Below are positions 1 through 10,335 of a stretch of DNA of 64,000 nucleotides, piece by piece. The notes below the pieces were generated by a model that did not search any database, had not been told where the DNA came from, and saw nothing but the letters and a program-made list of their open reading frames with translations. Made by a program: the position numbers and the translations under genes. The stretch covers positions 2,232,001-2,296,000 of the forward strand of contig NZ_AP028070.1 in NCBI RefSeq assembly GCF_030297175.1, written 5' to 3'. Origin of the DNA: Marinobacter sp. LA51 (GTDB taxonomy: Bacteria > Pseudomonadota > Gammaproteobacteria > Pseudomonadales > Oleiphilaceae). How positions within the stretch are numbered: position 1 is the stretch's first letter; each line of letters begins with the position of its first letter.

Positions 1-224
1 TCAAACGAATAGGTCAGGGAGTGAGTCCCTTTCTTCTGCAGCGAATAATTCTTCTCCGCAGCCTGGAACACCTCCTCCAACTGGCGGGATGAATCCTCAT
101 CGCCCTCCTGCTTGGCCAGGGCTTCCCGCGCCTGGTCCACATTTCCTTCCTGCGCCAGGGCCATGCCCGGAAGCAGTCCTGCCGTGGAAACAAGGATAAC
201 GCCTCGCGCAAACCAACGATTCAT
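1..224 (-). CDS. N-terminal part of an exported protein, cut by the window edge
   Basis: The frame opens with MNRWFARGVILVS and a signal peptide ending near AMALA-QE. A hydrophilic, probably helical stretch follows (DQAREALAKQEG...LEEVFQAAEKNYSLQKKG), then a start of beta-strand character (HSLTYSF). It runs off the left edge without a stop, so about 74 residues are visible. It lies 53 bp downstream of the C39 peptidase on the same strand, with a small hairpin between them. A short helical segment before a beta-barrel, next to a FapD-like peptidase, would suit an outer-membrane transporter such as FapF. That is only an inference from context and the first residues. The exported nature is fairly safe; the family is not. 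Confidence 0.5.
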   Translation of the reverse strand, partial: MNRWFARGVILVSTAGLLPGMALAQEGNVDQAREALAKQEGDEDSSRQLEEVFQAAEKNYSLQKKGTHSLTYSF

Positions 225-258
225 CCTGACTCCCTTATCTTATTTTTAGTTTCCTGGC

Positions 259-274
259 CCGGGTATGAACCCGG
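259..274. other. intercistronic hairpin
   Basis: CCGGGT-ATGA-ACCCGG is a perfect 6-bp stem with a 4-nt loop between the C39 peptidase stop and the next minus-strand start. There is no T-run directly after it on the minus strand, so it is more likely an mRNA processing or attenuation structure than a strong terminator. Confidence 0.4.
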
Positions 275-277
275 AAA

Positions 278-1078
278 TTAGTTGCGACGGTAGTGCAGCT
301 GTTTTCTTGTGTTCTCGACACTGCCGTCGGGATTGTTTTTCTGGCGTTCCAGCAAGTTCTGGATTCGTCTTTCGGTTGCCTCGTGGAACGCTGGAATTCG
401 TTCCAGTGCCAGCAGGGTCATGGTCTGGTCGTCAACGAAACGCAGGTCTTCCTCTTTCAGTTCGAGGTTATCCAGTGGCTTGTCACTGCCCGGGAAGACA
501 ATGAACAGCACGTTGTCGTCCCATTTGTCCTCAAACTCCGACAACAGGAAGGAAATATTCCCCACCGACGGATCGGCCAGGTACACCCGGCCATCCCGGA
601 TCGTTCGCAGCACCACAAAATGCTTGAAACCGGCATGATTGATTGGAACGATGGCGGGGTGGTCCAGATCCTTCAGGTCGTCGATCGATGCCCGGAAGCC
701 GCCAGAGGGGTACCCCAGAGCGGTAACGAGACGCTTCATATCCAGCATCGAAAAGGCACGGCGCTCAACAATGCGTTCGCTTTCTCCGTAATGGAGCAGC
801 CCCTCCATCACCTGTCGCTCTGACAGGCTTCGCCCGAGGTAGAAATTGAGCACCGTGGTGAGTGCGGCACTGCCGCAGCTGTAGTCGTAGGCCTGCCGAA
901 CGATGTTCCGGTACTTCTGCTCAACCAACGGCTCTACCCGGGTATCGAAACGCAGCAACACCGGCCCTGAGTCCACGTCCTGTTCGATAACAACGCTGCC
1001 CTTTTCAAACGGCTCCACCACGGTGGCTTCCTGCACCATGGTGAATGTAAGAATGGATCCGGCGAGCACCAGCAGCAT
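278..1078 (-). CDS. C39-family cysteine peptidase, FapD-like
   Basis: A 266-residue protein with an N-terminal hydrophobic signal or anchor (MLLVLAGSILTF). A papain-like C39 domain follows. The catalytic Cys is in YDYSCGSAAL (C68), the His in GFKHFVVL (H153) and the Asp in LADPSVG (D169). It has no ABC transporter domains, so it is the stand-alone form found, for example, as FapD in functional-amyloid operons. A charged tail follows (about 200-266). It would act in the periplasm, probably cleaving a leader or processing a partner such as the exported protein that follows. The start is the first Met in frame; no convincing ribosome site precedes it. The C39 assignment is strong; the Fap link is tentative. 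Confidence 0.8.
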   Translation of the reverse strand: MLLVLAGSILTFTMVQEATVVEPFEKGSVVIEQDVDSGPVLLRFDTRVEPLVEQKYRNIVRQAYDYSCGSAALTTVLNFYLGRSLSERQVMEGLLHYGESERIVERRAFSMLDMKRLVTALGYPSGGFRASIDDLKDLDHPAIVPINHAGFKHFVVLRTIRDGRVYLADPSVGNISFLLSEFEDKWDDNVLFIVFPGSDKPLDNLELKEEDLRFVDDQTMTLLALERIPAFHEATERRIQNLLERQKNNPDGSVENTRKQLHYRRN

Positions 1079-1120
1079 GTCAGACGAAGTCCCTGTTTTT
1101 ATTGGCCATAATAATTTGGG

Positions 1121-1135
1121 GTTACACGTTGTAAC
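1121..1135. promoter_or_regulatory. inverted repeat GTTACA-CGT-TGTAAC between divergent genes
   Basis: Perfect 6-bp arms with a 3-bp spacer sit in the 246-bp region between the C39 peptidase (minus) and malT (plus). The size and position suit an operator for a dimeric regulator. No regulator can be named from the sequence. Confidence 0.3.
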
Positions 1136-1324
1136 GGTAAGATACCGAAAAGCCTCCGCCCTGAAAGATAACTGTGCCTCAAATCTGTAGCCGCAGGCGC
1201 CGCCCCCTGGATCGGTTGTGAGAACTGGTTCAAGGCTTGGTTAGTGACCGCGGCATAAGTTGACGTCAACCGCCAAAGCGGGTATCAACGCGGATGAGCT
1301 CTCCACTTCCAGATGTAGATCCTG

Positions 1325-4081
1325 ATGACAACAACTCTTAATCCGGGACTGACTACCTTTATCGCGGCCAAGAACGCGCCCCCCCAGGCACCCACTGCAC
1401 TTTTGCCAAGGGAAGCATTTAACGATTTCCTGCAGGATCTGGGGCCGGTCAAATTGCTGCTGGTGCATGCACCAGCTGGTTATGGAAAGACCACTACAGT
1501 AGCCGAGCGACTTGAGGCTCTGGAGCTGAACTCCGCCTGGTACAGGCTTGAGGCCAGCGATAACGACCCGACCCGCTTCGGCAGTTATCTAGCTAATGCC
1601 CTGAATCTGACCACCGCGGGCGGCTGCCAGAATACGCTCCAGACCCTGAGGGACACCGGATTCGAGAGTCTCGAAGCACTGGTTACCAGCCTGCTGACGG
1701 AGCTGGTTCCGGGGGAAAAACCCTTATTCCTGGTGCTGGACGACTACCACCTGATTACTAACCAGGAAATCCATGAAGCAATTCGCTTTCTGCTGAGGCA
1801 TCTACCGGTTAACCAGCACCTGGTGCTGGTGAGCCGAACCCTGCCGCCCATCGGCGTGGCCCAGCTCCGGATGCAAGGACTGCTCGTCGAAATCACCAGC
1901 CGGGACCTCGCCTTCGGTGCCGACGAAGCACAGGCATACCTGGAGAATCGCCTTCCATTTGAACTGTCTCGCGAAAGCATTGAGCGCGCAGTGCGGAGGG
2001 TTGAAGGCTGGATTTCAGCGCTGCAGCTGTTATCGACCACAGCCCCCACCAGTCAGGATTTCAATGACTTCGTGGATCAACTGGAATATGGCAACCAGCA
2101 CGTTTTCGACTATTTCGACGAACTCGTCGGCCAGGATCTGAGCGACCAGCAGCGTACTTTCCTGTTGCGAACCAGCATCCTTGACCGGTTTAACGCCGGC
2201 ATGGTGATGCGGGTGATGGATGACACCGATGGCCAGTCGCTGCTCAGCAGCCTGCTTTCCATGGGCCTGTTCATTGCGCCGGTCGATCCCTCTGCGCTCT
2301 GGTTCCGCTACCATCCGCTATTCTCGGTGTACCTGCGTCACTTGCTGACCTGCACCACCCGGGAAAACCAGCGCGATCTGCACCAGCGGGCCACGGATGC
2401 CTGGCTGGAATTGGACGACGCCGAAGAGGCTGCCAAGCACGCCGTGGCGGCAGAGGATCCCGAGCGGATTAACCGCGTACTCAGCCTGCACGGCCGCAAG
2501 TTTTTCACCGAGGGCCAGTTCATTCTGCTGCAGCGCTGTCTTGATGCCCTGTCCCAGGACCAGATTGCCCAAGACCCGACCCTGACCCTGCTGCGGGCCT
2601 GGGTCGCGCAAGGTCAGTACAAGTTTGATGAAGTGGAAAACTGGTTGTCTGCGGCCGAAAACCGGCTGCAAGCGTCCATGAGCGAAGACACACAAAAAGC
2701 CGTACACGGTGAGTTCAGCGCCATACGCGCCCAGGTCGCTATGAATTATGGTGACGGTGACCGGGCCTTGACCCTGGCCCGGGAGGCAATCGAACAGGAA
2801 GCGCGATTCCTACCAACATCCCGGGTTGCGGCTGCATCGGTGATTGGCGAAGCCCTGTTTGTACGGGGGGAGCTGGAGGAAGCCCTGGCCCGAATGCATG
2901 ACACCGAGCATTTGGCCCGCGCTCACCAAGCCCACCAGAATGTCCTTTGGGCGCTTTGCCAGCAAAGTGAGATCAGTGTCGCCATGGGCCTGCTGCAAAA
3001 GGCCTATAACATCCAGGAGCGGGCTTTCCAGTACGCCGAGGAAAACCACCTCAACCACCTGCCGATACTCGAGTTCCTGTTCCGGATCCGAAGCCAGATC
3101 ATGTGGGAGTGGCACCACCTTGAGAGCGCCGAGCGTTGTGCCCTGCAGGGTATTGAGATTCTCGAAGCCCAGGGCGAGCGCTGGTACGTGCAGAGCTACA
3201 CGTCGCTGGCCAAAGTGGCTCACGCCCGTGGCCGCCAAAGCCTGTGCGCCGATTACATCGGCAAGATTCAGAAGATGCTGGCCGCGGGCGACTACCATCT
3301 GGACTGGGTCGCCAACGCCCACGCCACCATGCTGTCGTACTGGGATGCAGTCAGGGATCAGGATGCCATTCAGCGCTGGTTAACCGTGGCGCCGCCCTGT
3401 GATCCCGACATGGCCACCAACCATTTTCATCAGTGCAACGGTCGTAACCGGGCCCGGGCCCTGATGAGCCTGGGGCGCCTGCAAGAAGCGAAGCCACTGC
3501 TGGAATCCCTGACCAGGGTAGCCGAACACTATGGTCTGAAAACCGACCAGAACCGCAATCACATCGGTCTCGCTTACCTGCACTGGCAGCTGGAGGACCG
3601 CGAGCAAGCCCTGGAACAAATGACACTGGCACTCCAGCAGGCCAGCACCACCGGCGCCGTGGGGAGCTTCCTCCGGCTTGGTAAGGTCCTGATTGTTATC
3701 CTGAAAGCGCTGATCAACGAAGAAGCCGTTGACGGCATGGAACTGCAGCGGGCGGAACGGCTCATTCAGCTGGCCCAACAGCAACGGGACTTCAGCCGCG
3801 CCATCCGGATTTCATTGGACGAGGCCATCATTCAGGACATCATCGACCGACCAGACGTACCCGAGCTGATCCGCACCTCGCCCCTAACCCGAAGGGAGTG
3901 GCAGATCCTGAGTCTGATTCACGCCGGGCTTTCCAACGATCAGATTGCCGAACACCTGAAAGTGGCCTCCACCACGGTGAAAACTCACATTCGTAGCCTG
4001 TATCAGAAACAGAATATCAGCCATCGGTCTGCAGCAATCGAACTGGCCAAGGATTTGCTCAGCAAGATTCAGGGGGATTAA
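1325..4081 (+). CDS. malT: MalT, ATP-dependent activator of maltose genes (LuxR type)
   Basis: A 918-residue STAND ATPase regulator. Walker A is APAGYGKTT (about 49-57) and Walker B LFLVLDDYH (about 134-142). A long helical/TPR-like sensor region follows, with a LuxR helix-turn-helix at the end (LTRREWQILSLIHAGLSNDQ). It follows E. coli MalT (901 residues) along its whole length, including DDYHLITN near the nucleotide site and the PELIRTSPLT entry to the DNA-binding domain. MalT binds maltotriose and ATP, oligomerises and activates promoters carrying GGGGA(T/G)GA boxes. The gene is alone on its strand, between the C39 peptidase and an amidohydrolase, about 35 kb from the maltose genes it probably controls. 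The identification is confident. Confidence 0.93.
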   Translation: MTTTLNPGLTTFIAAKNAPPQAPTALLPREAFNDFLQDLGPVKLLLVHAPAGYGKTTTVAERLEALELNSAWYRLEASDNDPTRFGSYLANALNLTTAGGCQNTLQTLRDTGFESLEALVTSLLTELVPGEKPLFLVLDDYHLITNQEIHEAIRFLLRHLPVNQHLVLVSRTLPPIGVAQLRMQGLLVEITSRDLAFGADEAQAYLENRLPFELSRESIERAVRRVEGWISALQLLSTTAPTSQDFNDFVDQLEYGNQHVFDYFDELVGQDLSDQQRTFLLRTSILDRFNAGMVMRVMDDTDGQSLLSSLLSMGLFIAPVDPSALWFRYHPLFSVYLRHLLTCTTRENQRDLHQRATDAWLELDDAEEAAKHAVAAEDPERINRVLSLHGRKFFTEGQFILLQRCLDALSQDQIAQDPTLTLLRAWVAQGQYKFDEVENWLSAAENRLQASMSEDTQKAVHGEFSAIRAQVAMNYGDGDRALTLAREAIEQEARFLPTSRVAAASVIGEALFVRGELEEALARMHDTEHLARAHQAHQNVLWALCQQSEISVAMGLLQKAYNIQERAFQYAEENHLNHLPILEFLFRIRSQIMWEWHHLESAERCALQGIEILEAQGERWYVQSYTSLAKVAHARGRQSLCADYIGKIQKMLAAGDYHLDWVANAHATMLSYWDAVRDQDAIQRWLTVAPPCDPDMATNHFHQCNGRNRARALMSLGRLQEAKPLLESLTRVAEHYGLKTDQNRNHIGLAYLHWQLEDREQALEQMTLALQQASTTGAVGSFLRLGKVLIVILKALINEEAVDGMELQRAERLIQLAQQQRDFSRAIRISLDEAIIQDIIDRPDVPELIRTSPLTRREWQILSLIHAGLSNDQIAEHLKVASTTVKTHIRSLYQKQNISHRSAAIELAKDLLSKIQGD

Positions 4082-4107
4082 GCACCCCGGCTGGAGCATG
4101 GGAGGCT

Positions 4108-5862
4108 CTACTGTCCGGTAGCTGTGGTTGCCGGCAGGAATTGACCAAAGCCCATTTCCTTGCCCAGCTCCGGTGTAAGTGTTCCATCAGTTACTGCCGC
4201 GCGGCCATTGATCAGCACGTGTTTCACGCAGCCTGGCACCCGATTGACCATGCGCTCCAGGCCGAAGTTTTCCATCTCGGCCCAGCCCACCTGTTCCAGA
4301 TCCTGGTCCAAGCCCTTTGGGTCAATGATGGTGATATCGGCCCGATCCCCTTCCCGGATATGACCGGCATCAATCCCCAGCCAATTCGCCTGCTCACCGG
4401 TTAGGCGATGCACCGCCCGCTCCAATGACATCACCGGATTGCCCTGCTGATGACTGTCCTGCACCAGTTTCAGAAATCGCAATGGCAGGTTGTAAAACGC
4501 CATGTTGCGAATATGAGCACCGGCATCCGAGAAGGTGATCAGTGCATGGGGGTTTTTGACCATTTCCCTGAGCCGATCCTCGCGATGATTGCCGATTACC
4601 GTAAACCAGCGCAAAGCCCGGCCGTGGGCCACCACGGTATCCAAGAAAAAATCCACCACGTGAACCCCTCGCTCGGCGGCGAGTTCGGAAAAATTACGTC
4701 CGACGAGGCTTTGGTCCGGGCAGCCAAGAATGGTCGCGTCGCCGAAATCCCGTTGCCAAACCCGGGGCGACAATTTGTCCCGGTAGAATTTTCGGAAGGT
4801 GCGGCGATAGCTCTCGTCCTGCAACAGTTCATTGCGTTCCAGCTGATCGCGCACGTCCAGCGCCATCTCGCCGGCGCCAAACTCCTCGAACAGCACAACG
4901 TCCATGCCATCGGCATAGATGGCAAAAGGCGTTGGTAGGAGCTGCCAGCGAAAATTGCCGCGAAGTGCGTTGGCAATCCAGGCCACCAGGTTGGCCATGG
5001 GCCGAACCGTGGGGTTGCCCTTCAGGTCGATCATCGCGATCAACGTGGTTTTCAGCGGCTTGCGAAACCAGCCCAGGGTCTCCCGGAGATACTGGGTGAC
5101 CTGGAGCGGATTGGCAGCATTAGGGGCGCCTTGATGCACCCTGCCATAACGACGCAATAGCCGGTTCAGCCGACTGACCTCACGCCAACGGGCGTAGGTA
5201 CTGGGCAAACTCTTGGACCATTCCCGGTCACCATCGACCTTGTCCCATTTCAGGCACATGGTCGACAGGCCCAGAAAGCCCAACTGCAAGGCTTCCGCCA
5301 GCAGCTGCTCCATCCGCCCCATTTCCTCTGCCGTTGGGGTTACCTTGCGATCCGTGGCGCGGTTGAGTCCCATCACCCCTACTCGCAGATCGCTGTGGCC
5401 AAGGAAGCTGATGAGATTGGGTCCGAGTGGCTGTTGCCGGATAAAGCTCAACCAGCCCGAGGGCGTGCGCCAGCTCTTATGCTGTTGGAGAATGGGCAAT
5501 ACTTTCTCCCTCGGCACGGTCTCCACCCGGGTGAAGATATCCGAGGCGTCTTCAGCGTCCGAACAGACCATGCTCAGAGAGCAGCTGCCAATCAGCACCG
5601 TGGTAACGCCATGGCGCACGGATTCGGACAGCGAGGGCGAAACAATCAGTTCGGCGTCGTAATGGGTATGGGTATCCAGGAACCCTGGCATCACCCAACA
5701 GCCCTCCGCATCAATCACACGGTCTGCCAGGCTGAGATCGGGTTCTGAATTGAATACCCGCTCGACCCGGCCGTCTCGAATGGCAATGTGGGAGATACTG
5801 GAAGGCCCGCCGGTACCGTCAAAATAGCGTCCGCCGAGGATAAGCGTGTCGTAACGCGTCAT
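4108..5862 (-). CDS. amidohydrolase family protein (N-acyl-D-amino-acid deacylase-like)
   Basis: A 584-residue cytosolic metal-dependent hydrolase. It begins with the beta-sandwich half typical of dihydroorotase/D-aminoacylase relatives (YDTLILGGRYFDGTG). The metal-binding HxH is in GFLDTHTHYD (H65, H67). The late Asp motif is FSDAGAH, and the returning beta-sandwich carries GDRADITIIDP and the LINGRAAV strand near the C-terminus. Family members cleave N-acyl groups from D-amino acids or related amides; the real substrate is not shown. It follows the exporter adaptor gene after 114 bp of AT-rich DNA, with GGGAG ahead of the ATG, so it may have its own promoter. It converges on malT. The family call is firm, the substrate open. 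Confidence 0.82.
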   Translation of the reverse strand: MTRYDTLILGGRYFDGTGGPSSISHIAIRDGRVERVFNSEPDLSLADRVIDAEGCWVMPGFLDTHTHYDAELIVSPSLSESVRHGVTTVLIGSCSLSMVCSDAEDASDIFTRVETVPREKVLPILQQHKSWRTPSGWLSFIRQQPLGPNLISFLGHSDLRVGVMGLNRATDRKVTPTAEEMGRMEQLLAEALQLGFLGLSTMCLKWDKVDGDREWSKSLPSTYARWREVSRLNRLLRRYGRVHQGAPNAANPLQVTQYLRETLGWFRKPLKTTLIAMIDLKGNPTVRPMANLVAWIANALRGNFRWQLLPTPFAIYADGMDVVLFEEFGAGEMALDVRDQLERNELLQDESYRRTFRKFYRDKLSPRVWQRDFGDATILGCPDQSLVGRNFSELAAERGVHVVDFFLDTVVAHGRALRWFTVIGNHREDRLREMVKNPHALITFSDAGAHIRNMAFYNLPLRFLKLVQDSHQQGNPVMSLERAVHRLTGEQANWLGIDAGHIREGDRADITIIDPKGLDQDLEQVGWAEMENFGLERMVNRVPGCVKHVLINGRAAVTDGTLTPELGKEMGFGQFLPATTATGQ

Positions 5863-5976
5863 GGAGCTGAACTCCCGTTTTGTTGTTTTGCTCTTGTTTT
5901 TTTGCGCTTCTTAATTTTATTGGACACCAAGTCTAGCCAGCAGAATAGATTTTTTCCCTGTTTTTTCGGGTCATTC

Positions 5977-7182
5977 TCAACGCTCCTGAATCCGCGCGCC
6001 CGCCTCCAGCTGACTGTCCGGGTGGCGCACGACCCGATCGCCTTCGGCAAGTCCGTCCAAAATAACGGTATCCAGGCCATTACTCCGGCCCGTGGTTACC
6101 GATGTGAACTCAGCCCGGTCCTCAACCGCTCGAAAGACTCGGTCCTGTCCCGACTCCTGGAACACCGCCGAGGCCGGCACACGAAGCACTTCGTCGGCTT
6201 CCCACAATACAAAGGTGGCATCCACCCGGTAACCATCACCCAGCGTCTGCCAGACCTCAGGAGGACTGACAATGTCCGCCACCACTTGCACCCGTTGTTC
6301 TTCCACACCCAGGGCCGAGATGTCCTCGAAGCCTACCGGTTCCACACGCCTCACTGTCGCCTCAAGGGTGGGTCCGCCCCAGCCGTTCAGGTGAACCCGG
6401 ATGCCGGGCGCCAGTTTCACAGCGTCAAAACTCAACACGTCCACCACCACCTCCAGCGCGCCGGGATCACCCACCTCCAGAATGGCTTCACCCGCCTGTA
6501 TCACGCCTTCACTCTCGCGAACCAGACTAAGAACGGCTCCAGCGACCGGAGATTTCACCGGCACCCGCTCCACCTCGCCATTACCGGACGACCTAGCAGC
6601 CGATACATCCAGCCGGGTACGCGCCGCCTTCAGCTCATGGGCCATAACCTCCTCATCGAAGCGGGCCGATCGCAGATTCGCCTGTGCTCGGGCATCGGCA
6701 GCTTCCGCTTGCTGCAGTCGGTCTTCCGATACAAACCGGCTATCGCTCAGAGCCTGAAGACGCACCAATTCTTTCTGAGCCAGAGACGCCTCGGCCTCAG
6801 CCGCCGCCACTTTCTGACGAACCGAATTCAACGCTGAGCTGGCGGCGCCAATCCGGGCTTCGGCTTCTGCCCGGCTGCGGGCATCCAGAACGCTGGCGGG
6901 CATGGGATCCACCTCGGACAGCAACTGACCCGGTGCAACCGGATCGCCCACCTCAAGTGAAAGCCTGTGCAGGTACCCCGACACCGGCGATGAAACCAGG
7001 TAACGGTCCTTTACCCGGGTTTTGCCCTCTTCCGTGATCGAAACGACAAGGTTGCCCCGGGTCGCCGGTGCCAGATCCACCCAAAGCGGGTCCGGGCGCA
7101 AAGTCACAAACAAGGCGGCCAGGGCCAAGGCAACGAACACCGCCCAGAACACCCACTTCGCCGAAAAACGTTTAACCGCCAT
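5977..7182 (-). CDS. HlyD-family periplasmic adaptor of an ABC exporter
   Basis: A 401-residue membrane-fusion protein. It has one N-terminal transmembrane anchor (about 9-27, WVFWAVFVALALAALFVTL) and a barrel-sandwich hybrid/lipoyl half (VSSPVSGYLHRL). A coiled-coil hairpin of about 100 residues rich in Ala, Glu and Arg follows, then the second lipoyl half (VKSPVAGAVLSL) and a beta-barrel and membrane-proximal domain. It lies 37 bp downstream of the FtsX-type permease and forms a three-gene exporter with the permease and ATPase (ATPase, permease, adaptor). This resembles MacAB and DevBCA systems, although no outer-membrane partner is adjacent. The exported substrate is unknown. Confidence 0.88.
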   Translation of the reverse strand: MAVKRFSAKWVFWAVFVALALAALFVTLRPDPLWVDLAPATRGNLVVSITEEGKTRVKDRYLVSSPVSGYLHRLSLEVGDPVAPGQLLSEVDPMPASVLDARSRAEAEARIGAASSALNSVRQKVAAAEAEASLAQKELVRLQALSDSRFVSEDRLQQAEAADARAQANLRSARFDEEVMAHELKAARTRLDVSAARSSGNGEVERVPVKSPVAGAVLSLVRESEGVIQAGEAILEVGDPGALEVVVDVLSFDAVKLAPGIRVHLNGWGGPTLEATVRRVEPVGFEDISALGVEEQRVQVVADIVSPPEVWQTLGDGYRVDATFVLWEADEVLRVPASAVFQESGQDRVFRAVEDRAEFTSVTTGRSNGLDTVILDGLAEGDRVVRHPDSQLEAGARIQER

Positions 7183-7219
7183 AGCCAGCCCTTGGTCCGT
7201 TCATGCTTGTTCTCATTAT

Positions 7220-9595
7220 TCACTCTCTGGTTTTCAGCACGGCCACCAGATCCAAATGTCTGAGACGCCACCAGGCAACACCACCGGATACCATGGCCGA
7301 CACAAACACCACCGTCGCCGAGATGCCCAGCGTATGTGCGGTAATCGTGAGCGGCACCCGATACAGTTCCGTTTGCATGGCGGTGATAATCATCCAGGCC
7401 AGGCCCTGGCCAAACAGCCAGCCGCTAACGACACCAAACACCAGCAGCACAGCCATATCCCCAAACAAAATGTGGGCGATCTCGTTATGGGTGTAACCCA
7501 TTACCCGCAGACTGGCCAGTTCTCGGCCCTTTTCGGCGAGTGCTATGCGAATGGTGTTATAGATCACGCCGAAGGCAATGATTGCCCCGAGCAGACTGTT
7601 GAAAAAGGTGAACGTCAGAAAGGTACGTGCCAGGGTGTCGTAAAAACTGTCCAGCATGGCCTGCCGGATGCCGATACCAAGCACGCCTGGTGCCTCCCGA
7701 AGGCTTTGGTAGACTTCGTCATTTCTGGCTGGATCCACCGACAACAGGATCTGGTTGATAACAGGCCCTTCTCCCAGAGCCCGATTCAGGGCCGGCAGGC
7801 GCATGTACGCACCGACTCCAAGAAACTCACTGGTTACGCCGGCCACTGGCACAGAGAGGGTTCGCCGATCCCTCTCCAGCAGCTCGACACTCAGAACTTC
7901 TCCGGGACCGACGCCGAGTTCTGTTGCCAGAAAATCAGTCAGCAGAAGCCCCTCCGCCGGTAGGTCCACGGATTGCAGGTCCTTGTCCACCACGAACTGC
8001 AGGCGGGCCCCGGCCGGCATACCATGCAGCACACTTCTTCGGTCGCGGTGGCCATTCACCAACCTTACCGCCACTGATCGCCGGCCTTCGGCGTAGCGTA
8101 TACCCGGCTGGCGCTGCAGGCCGAACAGCGCGGCTGCATTCACTGGCTCGACCAGGGTCGCGGTCAAATCCTGTTGCTGAACCCGCGCGAATTCGGTCTG
8201 AACCATGAGCGAAACGGAATCAAACTGGAAATTACCAACCATGACGATCGCCGTCGCCATGGCTATGCCAACCATCGACAGCAATGCACGCAAGGGTCGG
8301 CGGGCCATTTGCCGGATAATCATGCGCGAGGGCTGGCTCAGTCGAAGACCCGAGAACCACCTTTCGGCCCCCACCATTCGAAACCGCGCAGGGCCCTCCG
8401 GGCGCATGGCTTCAGCAGGGGGCAAGGCCGCCGCCTGGCGTATGGCCCGCCAACCACCGAGCCAGGCTACAAAGCCGGTGATAAAAATCAGCAGCGCAAA
8501 CCAGGCCGGGTTCAGGCGAAATAGCAGACCCGGTAATCGATAAAACTCCATGTACAGCTCACCCAGCCCGCGCCCCAACCAGACACCGGCGAGTAGCCCG
8601 AGAACAAGCCCAATGGCCGCGATGGCCAGCACCAACTGACTGTAGTGCCAGGCAATCTGCCGATTGCTGTAACCAAAGGCCTTCAGCACCGCGATGATGT
8701 CGCGCTGGGTGTTCACCAACCTGCTGATCACCACGTGCAGCAGGAACATGGCAACGCTCATGAAAATTAGCGGGAAAACGGTCGCCATGATCTTGAGCTG
8801 ATCCAGGTCGTCGCTGAGGAAGCGGTGGGAAAACTGATCCCTGCGGGAGAATGCGCCGGAGGTACCGTATCGATCCAGCACCCGGTCCAGATCATGTATT
8901 ACCGACGCCAGTGGGAAACCTGGCTGCACGCGGACCACAACGCTGTTGAACGCGCCTCGCATATCCATGGCTGCCGACAGCGATTCCTCGCTGAGCCAGA
9001 GTACGCCGAAGCGCTTGAAATCCGGCAGCATGCCACCGGGGGGGAGCACGTAGATAAATTCCGGGGATTCCACGATGCCAGTGACCACCAGAGTCTGCTT
9101 GCGGCCGTTGATGATCACCGAAAACTGATTACCGGGTACCAAGCCATGGGACTCAGCAAAAGCACCGACTATCGCGGCCTCGGCGTTGCGTCCGGGCGTG
9201 GGTAATCGTCCCTGCCTGACAAACAGCCGGTTGACCTCAGGTTGACCGCTCTGTGGCACCGACAGCACCCTGGCCGACACAGGCTCGGTGAAGCCAGGAA
9301 CTTCCAGTTTTGCCGCCGCCTCCACCCGTGCGCTCAGGCGAACCACTCCGGGAATCTCCGACACCCGATGCAATGCCTGTCTTGGGGCACGTTTGAGCGG
9401 CGCGAAGACCTCGGCAAACTGATTCTGCTGGTAATACAGTTCGCGGGTCGCGTTCAGGGAGGAATACGCCACCAGTGACATGACACAGACCGCAACACCG
9501 CCGGCAATCACCAGGGCAATAGCCAGCACCTGCCCCCTGATCCGCCAGAGTTCCCGCCGCAACTTGGTGCCAAGCACACTCCGGGCGAGAAACAT
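7220..9595 (-). CDS. ABC transporter permease with two FtsX/MacB units
   Basis: A 791-residue inner-membrane protein. An N-terminal transmembrane helix (about 19-40) is followed by a large periplasmic core domain (to about 260), then three transmembrane helices forming the first FtsX unit. After a linker near [14 protein letters not shown] the pattern repeats: helix, periplasmic domain, three helices. This is the duplicated architecture of lipoprotein- and macrolide-type mechanotransmission exporters. Its ATG lies 4 bp after the ATPase stop, so the two are translationally coupled. With the HlyD adaptor it forms a tripartite-type exporter. Nothing identifies the substrate. Confidence 0.88.
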   Translation of the reverse strand: MFLARSVLGTKLRRELWRIRGQVLAIALVIAGGVAVCVMSLVAYSSLNATRELYYQQNQFAEVFAPLKRAPRQALHRVSEIPGVVRLSARVEAAAKLEVPGFTEPVSARVLSVPQSGQPEVNRLFVRQGRLPTPGRNAEAAIVGAFAESHGLVPGNQFSVIINGRKQTLVVTGIVESPEFIYVLPPGGMLPDFKRFGVLWLSEESLSAAMDMRGAFNSVVVRVQPGFPLASVIHDLDRVLDRYGTSGAFSRRDQFSHRFLSDDLDQLKIMATVFPLIFMSVAMFLLHVVISRLVNTQRDIIAVLKAFGYSNRQIAWHYSQLVLAIAAIGLVLGLLAGVWLGRGLGELYMEFYRLPGLLFRLNPAWFALLIFITGFVAWLGGWRAIRQAAALPPAEAMRPEGPARFRMVGAERWFSGLRLSQPSRMIIRQMARRPLRALLSMVGIAMATAIVMVGNFQFDSVSLMVQTEFARVQQQDLTATLVEPVNAAALFGLQRQPGIRYAEGRRSVAVRLVNGHRDRRSVLHGMPAGARLQFVVDKDLQSVDLPAEGLLLTDFLATELGVGPGEVLSVELLERDRRTLSVPVAGVTSEFLGVGAYMRLPALNRALGEGPVINQILLSVDPARNDEVYQSLREAPGVLGIGIRQAMLDSFYDTLARTFLTFTFFNSLLGAIIAFGVIYNTIRIALAEKGRELASLRVMGYTHNEIAHILFGDMAVLLVFGVVSGWLFGQGLAWMIITAMQTELYRVPLTITAHTLGISATVVFVSAMVSGGVAWWRLRHLDLVAVLKTRE

Positions 9596-9599
9596 CAGG

Positions 9600-10310
9600 C
9601 TACCAGCTCAGCTCTTTCGGTGGCTGGCGTTCGGTGTTGCGTCGCTCACCACTGATGCTGCCATCAGACATCGTGATTACCCGGTCCGCCATGCCGGCAA
9701 TGGCCGCGTTATGGGTGATAATCACGGTTGTGGTTCCGGTTTCACGGTTGGCACCTTCGAGCGCCTCAAGTACCAGTATACCGGTGGTGGAATCCAGTGC
9801 GCCGGTCGGTTCGTCGCACAGCAACACCGCAGGACGCTTGGCGATGGCCCTGGCAATGGCGACCCGTTGCTGCTCACCGCCGGACAGTTGGGCAGGAAAA
9901 TGGAGCCCACGATCCTGCAGCCCGACCAGGCTCAGTGCCTCTTCCGGGGTCATCGGGTTGGCGGCGATTTCAGTGACAACGGCGACATTTTCAAGAGCGG
10001 TCAGGCTTGGGATCAGGTTGTAGAACTGAAACACAAAACCAACATGCTCGCGGCGGTAGCGGGTAAGCAGTCGGTCATCAGCGGCACTCAAATCGAGATC
10101 GCCATAGCTAACTTCGCCGGAGGTGGGCAAATCCAGGCCACCGAGGATATTCAGCAAAGTCGACTTGCCGGAACCGGACGCCCCCAGCAAGACCACGAGT
10201 TCGCCGGTGTACAGCTCCAGATCCACACCGCGCAGGGCGCGAACGGTCACCTCGCCCTGATCATAGGATTTGGTTAGACCCCGGGTCCGGAAGACTGGCT
10301 GTGGCTCCAT
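9600..10310 (-). CDS. ABC exporter ATP-binding subunit (LolD/MacB type)
   Basis: A 236-residue nucleotide-binding subunit. Walker A is GASGSGKST (about 42-50), the signature LSGGEQQR, and Walker B with catalytic Glu [11 protein letters not shown]. The GALDS ending and overall length are typical of the LolD/MacB/FtsE group that works with FtsX-like permeases. It is the first exporter gene of the operon, 25 bp after the DksA/TraR-like gene, and is followed at once by its permease. It hydrolyses ATP at the cytosolic face to drive periplasmic shape changes in the permease. Confidence 0.92.
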   Translation of the reverse strand: MEPQPVFRTRGLTKSYDQGEVTVRALRGVDLELYTGELVVLLGASGSGKSTLLNILGGLDLPTSGEVSYGDLDLSAADDRLLTRYRREHVGFVFQFYNLIPSLTALENVAVVTEIAANPMTPEEALSLVGLQDRGLHFPAQLSGGEQQRVAIARAIAKRPAVLLCDEPTGALDSTTGILVLEALEGANRETGTTTVIITHNAAIAGMADRVITMSDGSISGERRNTERQPPKELSW

Positions 10311-10335
10311 CGTCGTCCAAACTCACCGGCGGCCG

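Noticed and set aside
5788..6837. A 349-codon plus-strand open frame
   Set aside because: It lies opposite the start of the amidohydrolase gene and the HlyD adaptor gene and has no family likeness; it is a high-GC shadow frame.
7022..7963. A 313-codon plus-strand open frame
   Set aside because: Antisense to the adaptor and permease genes; amino-acid composition typical of a shadow frame.
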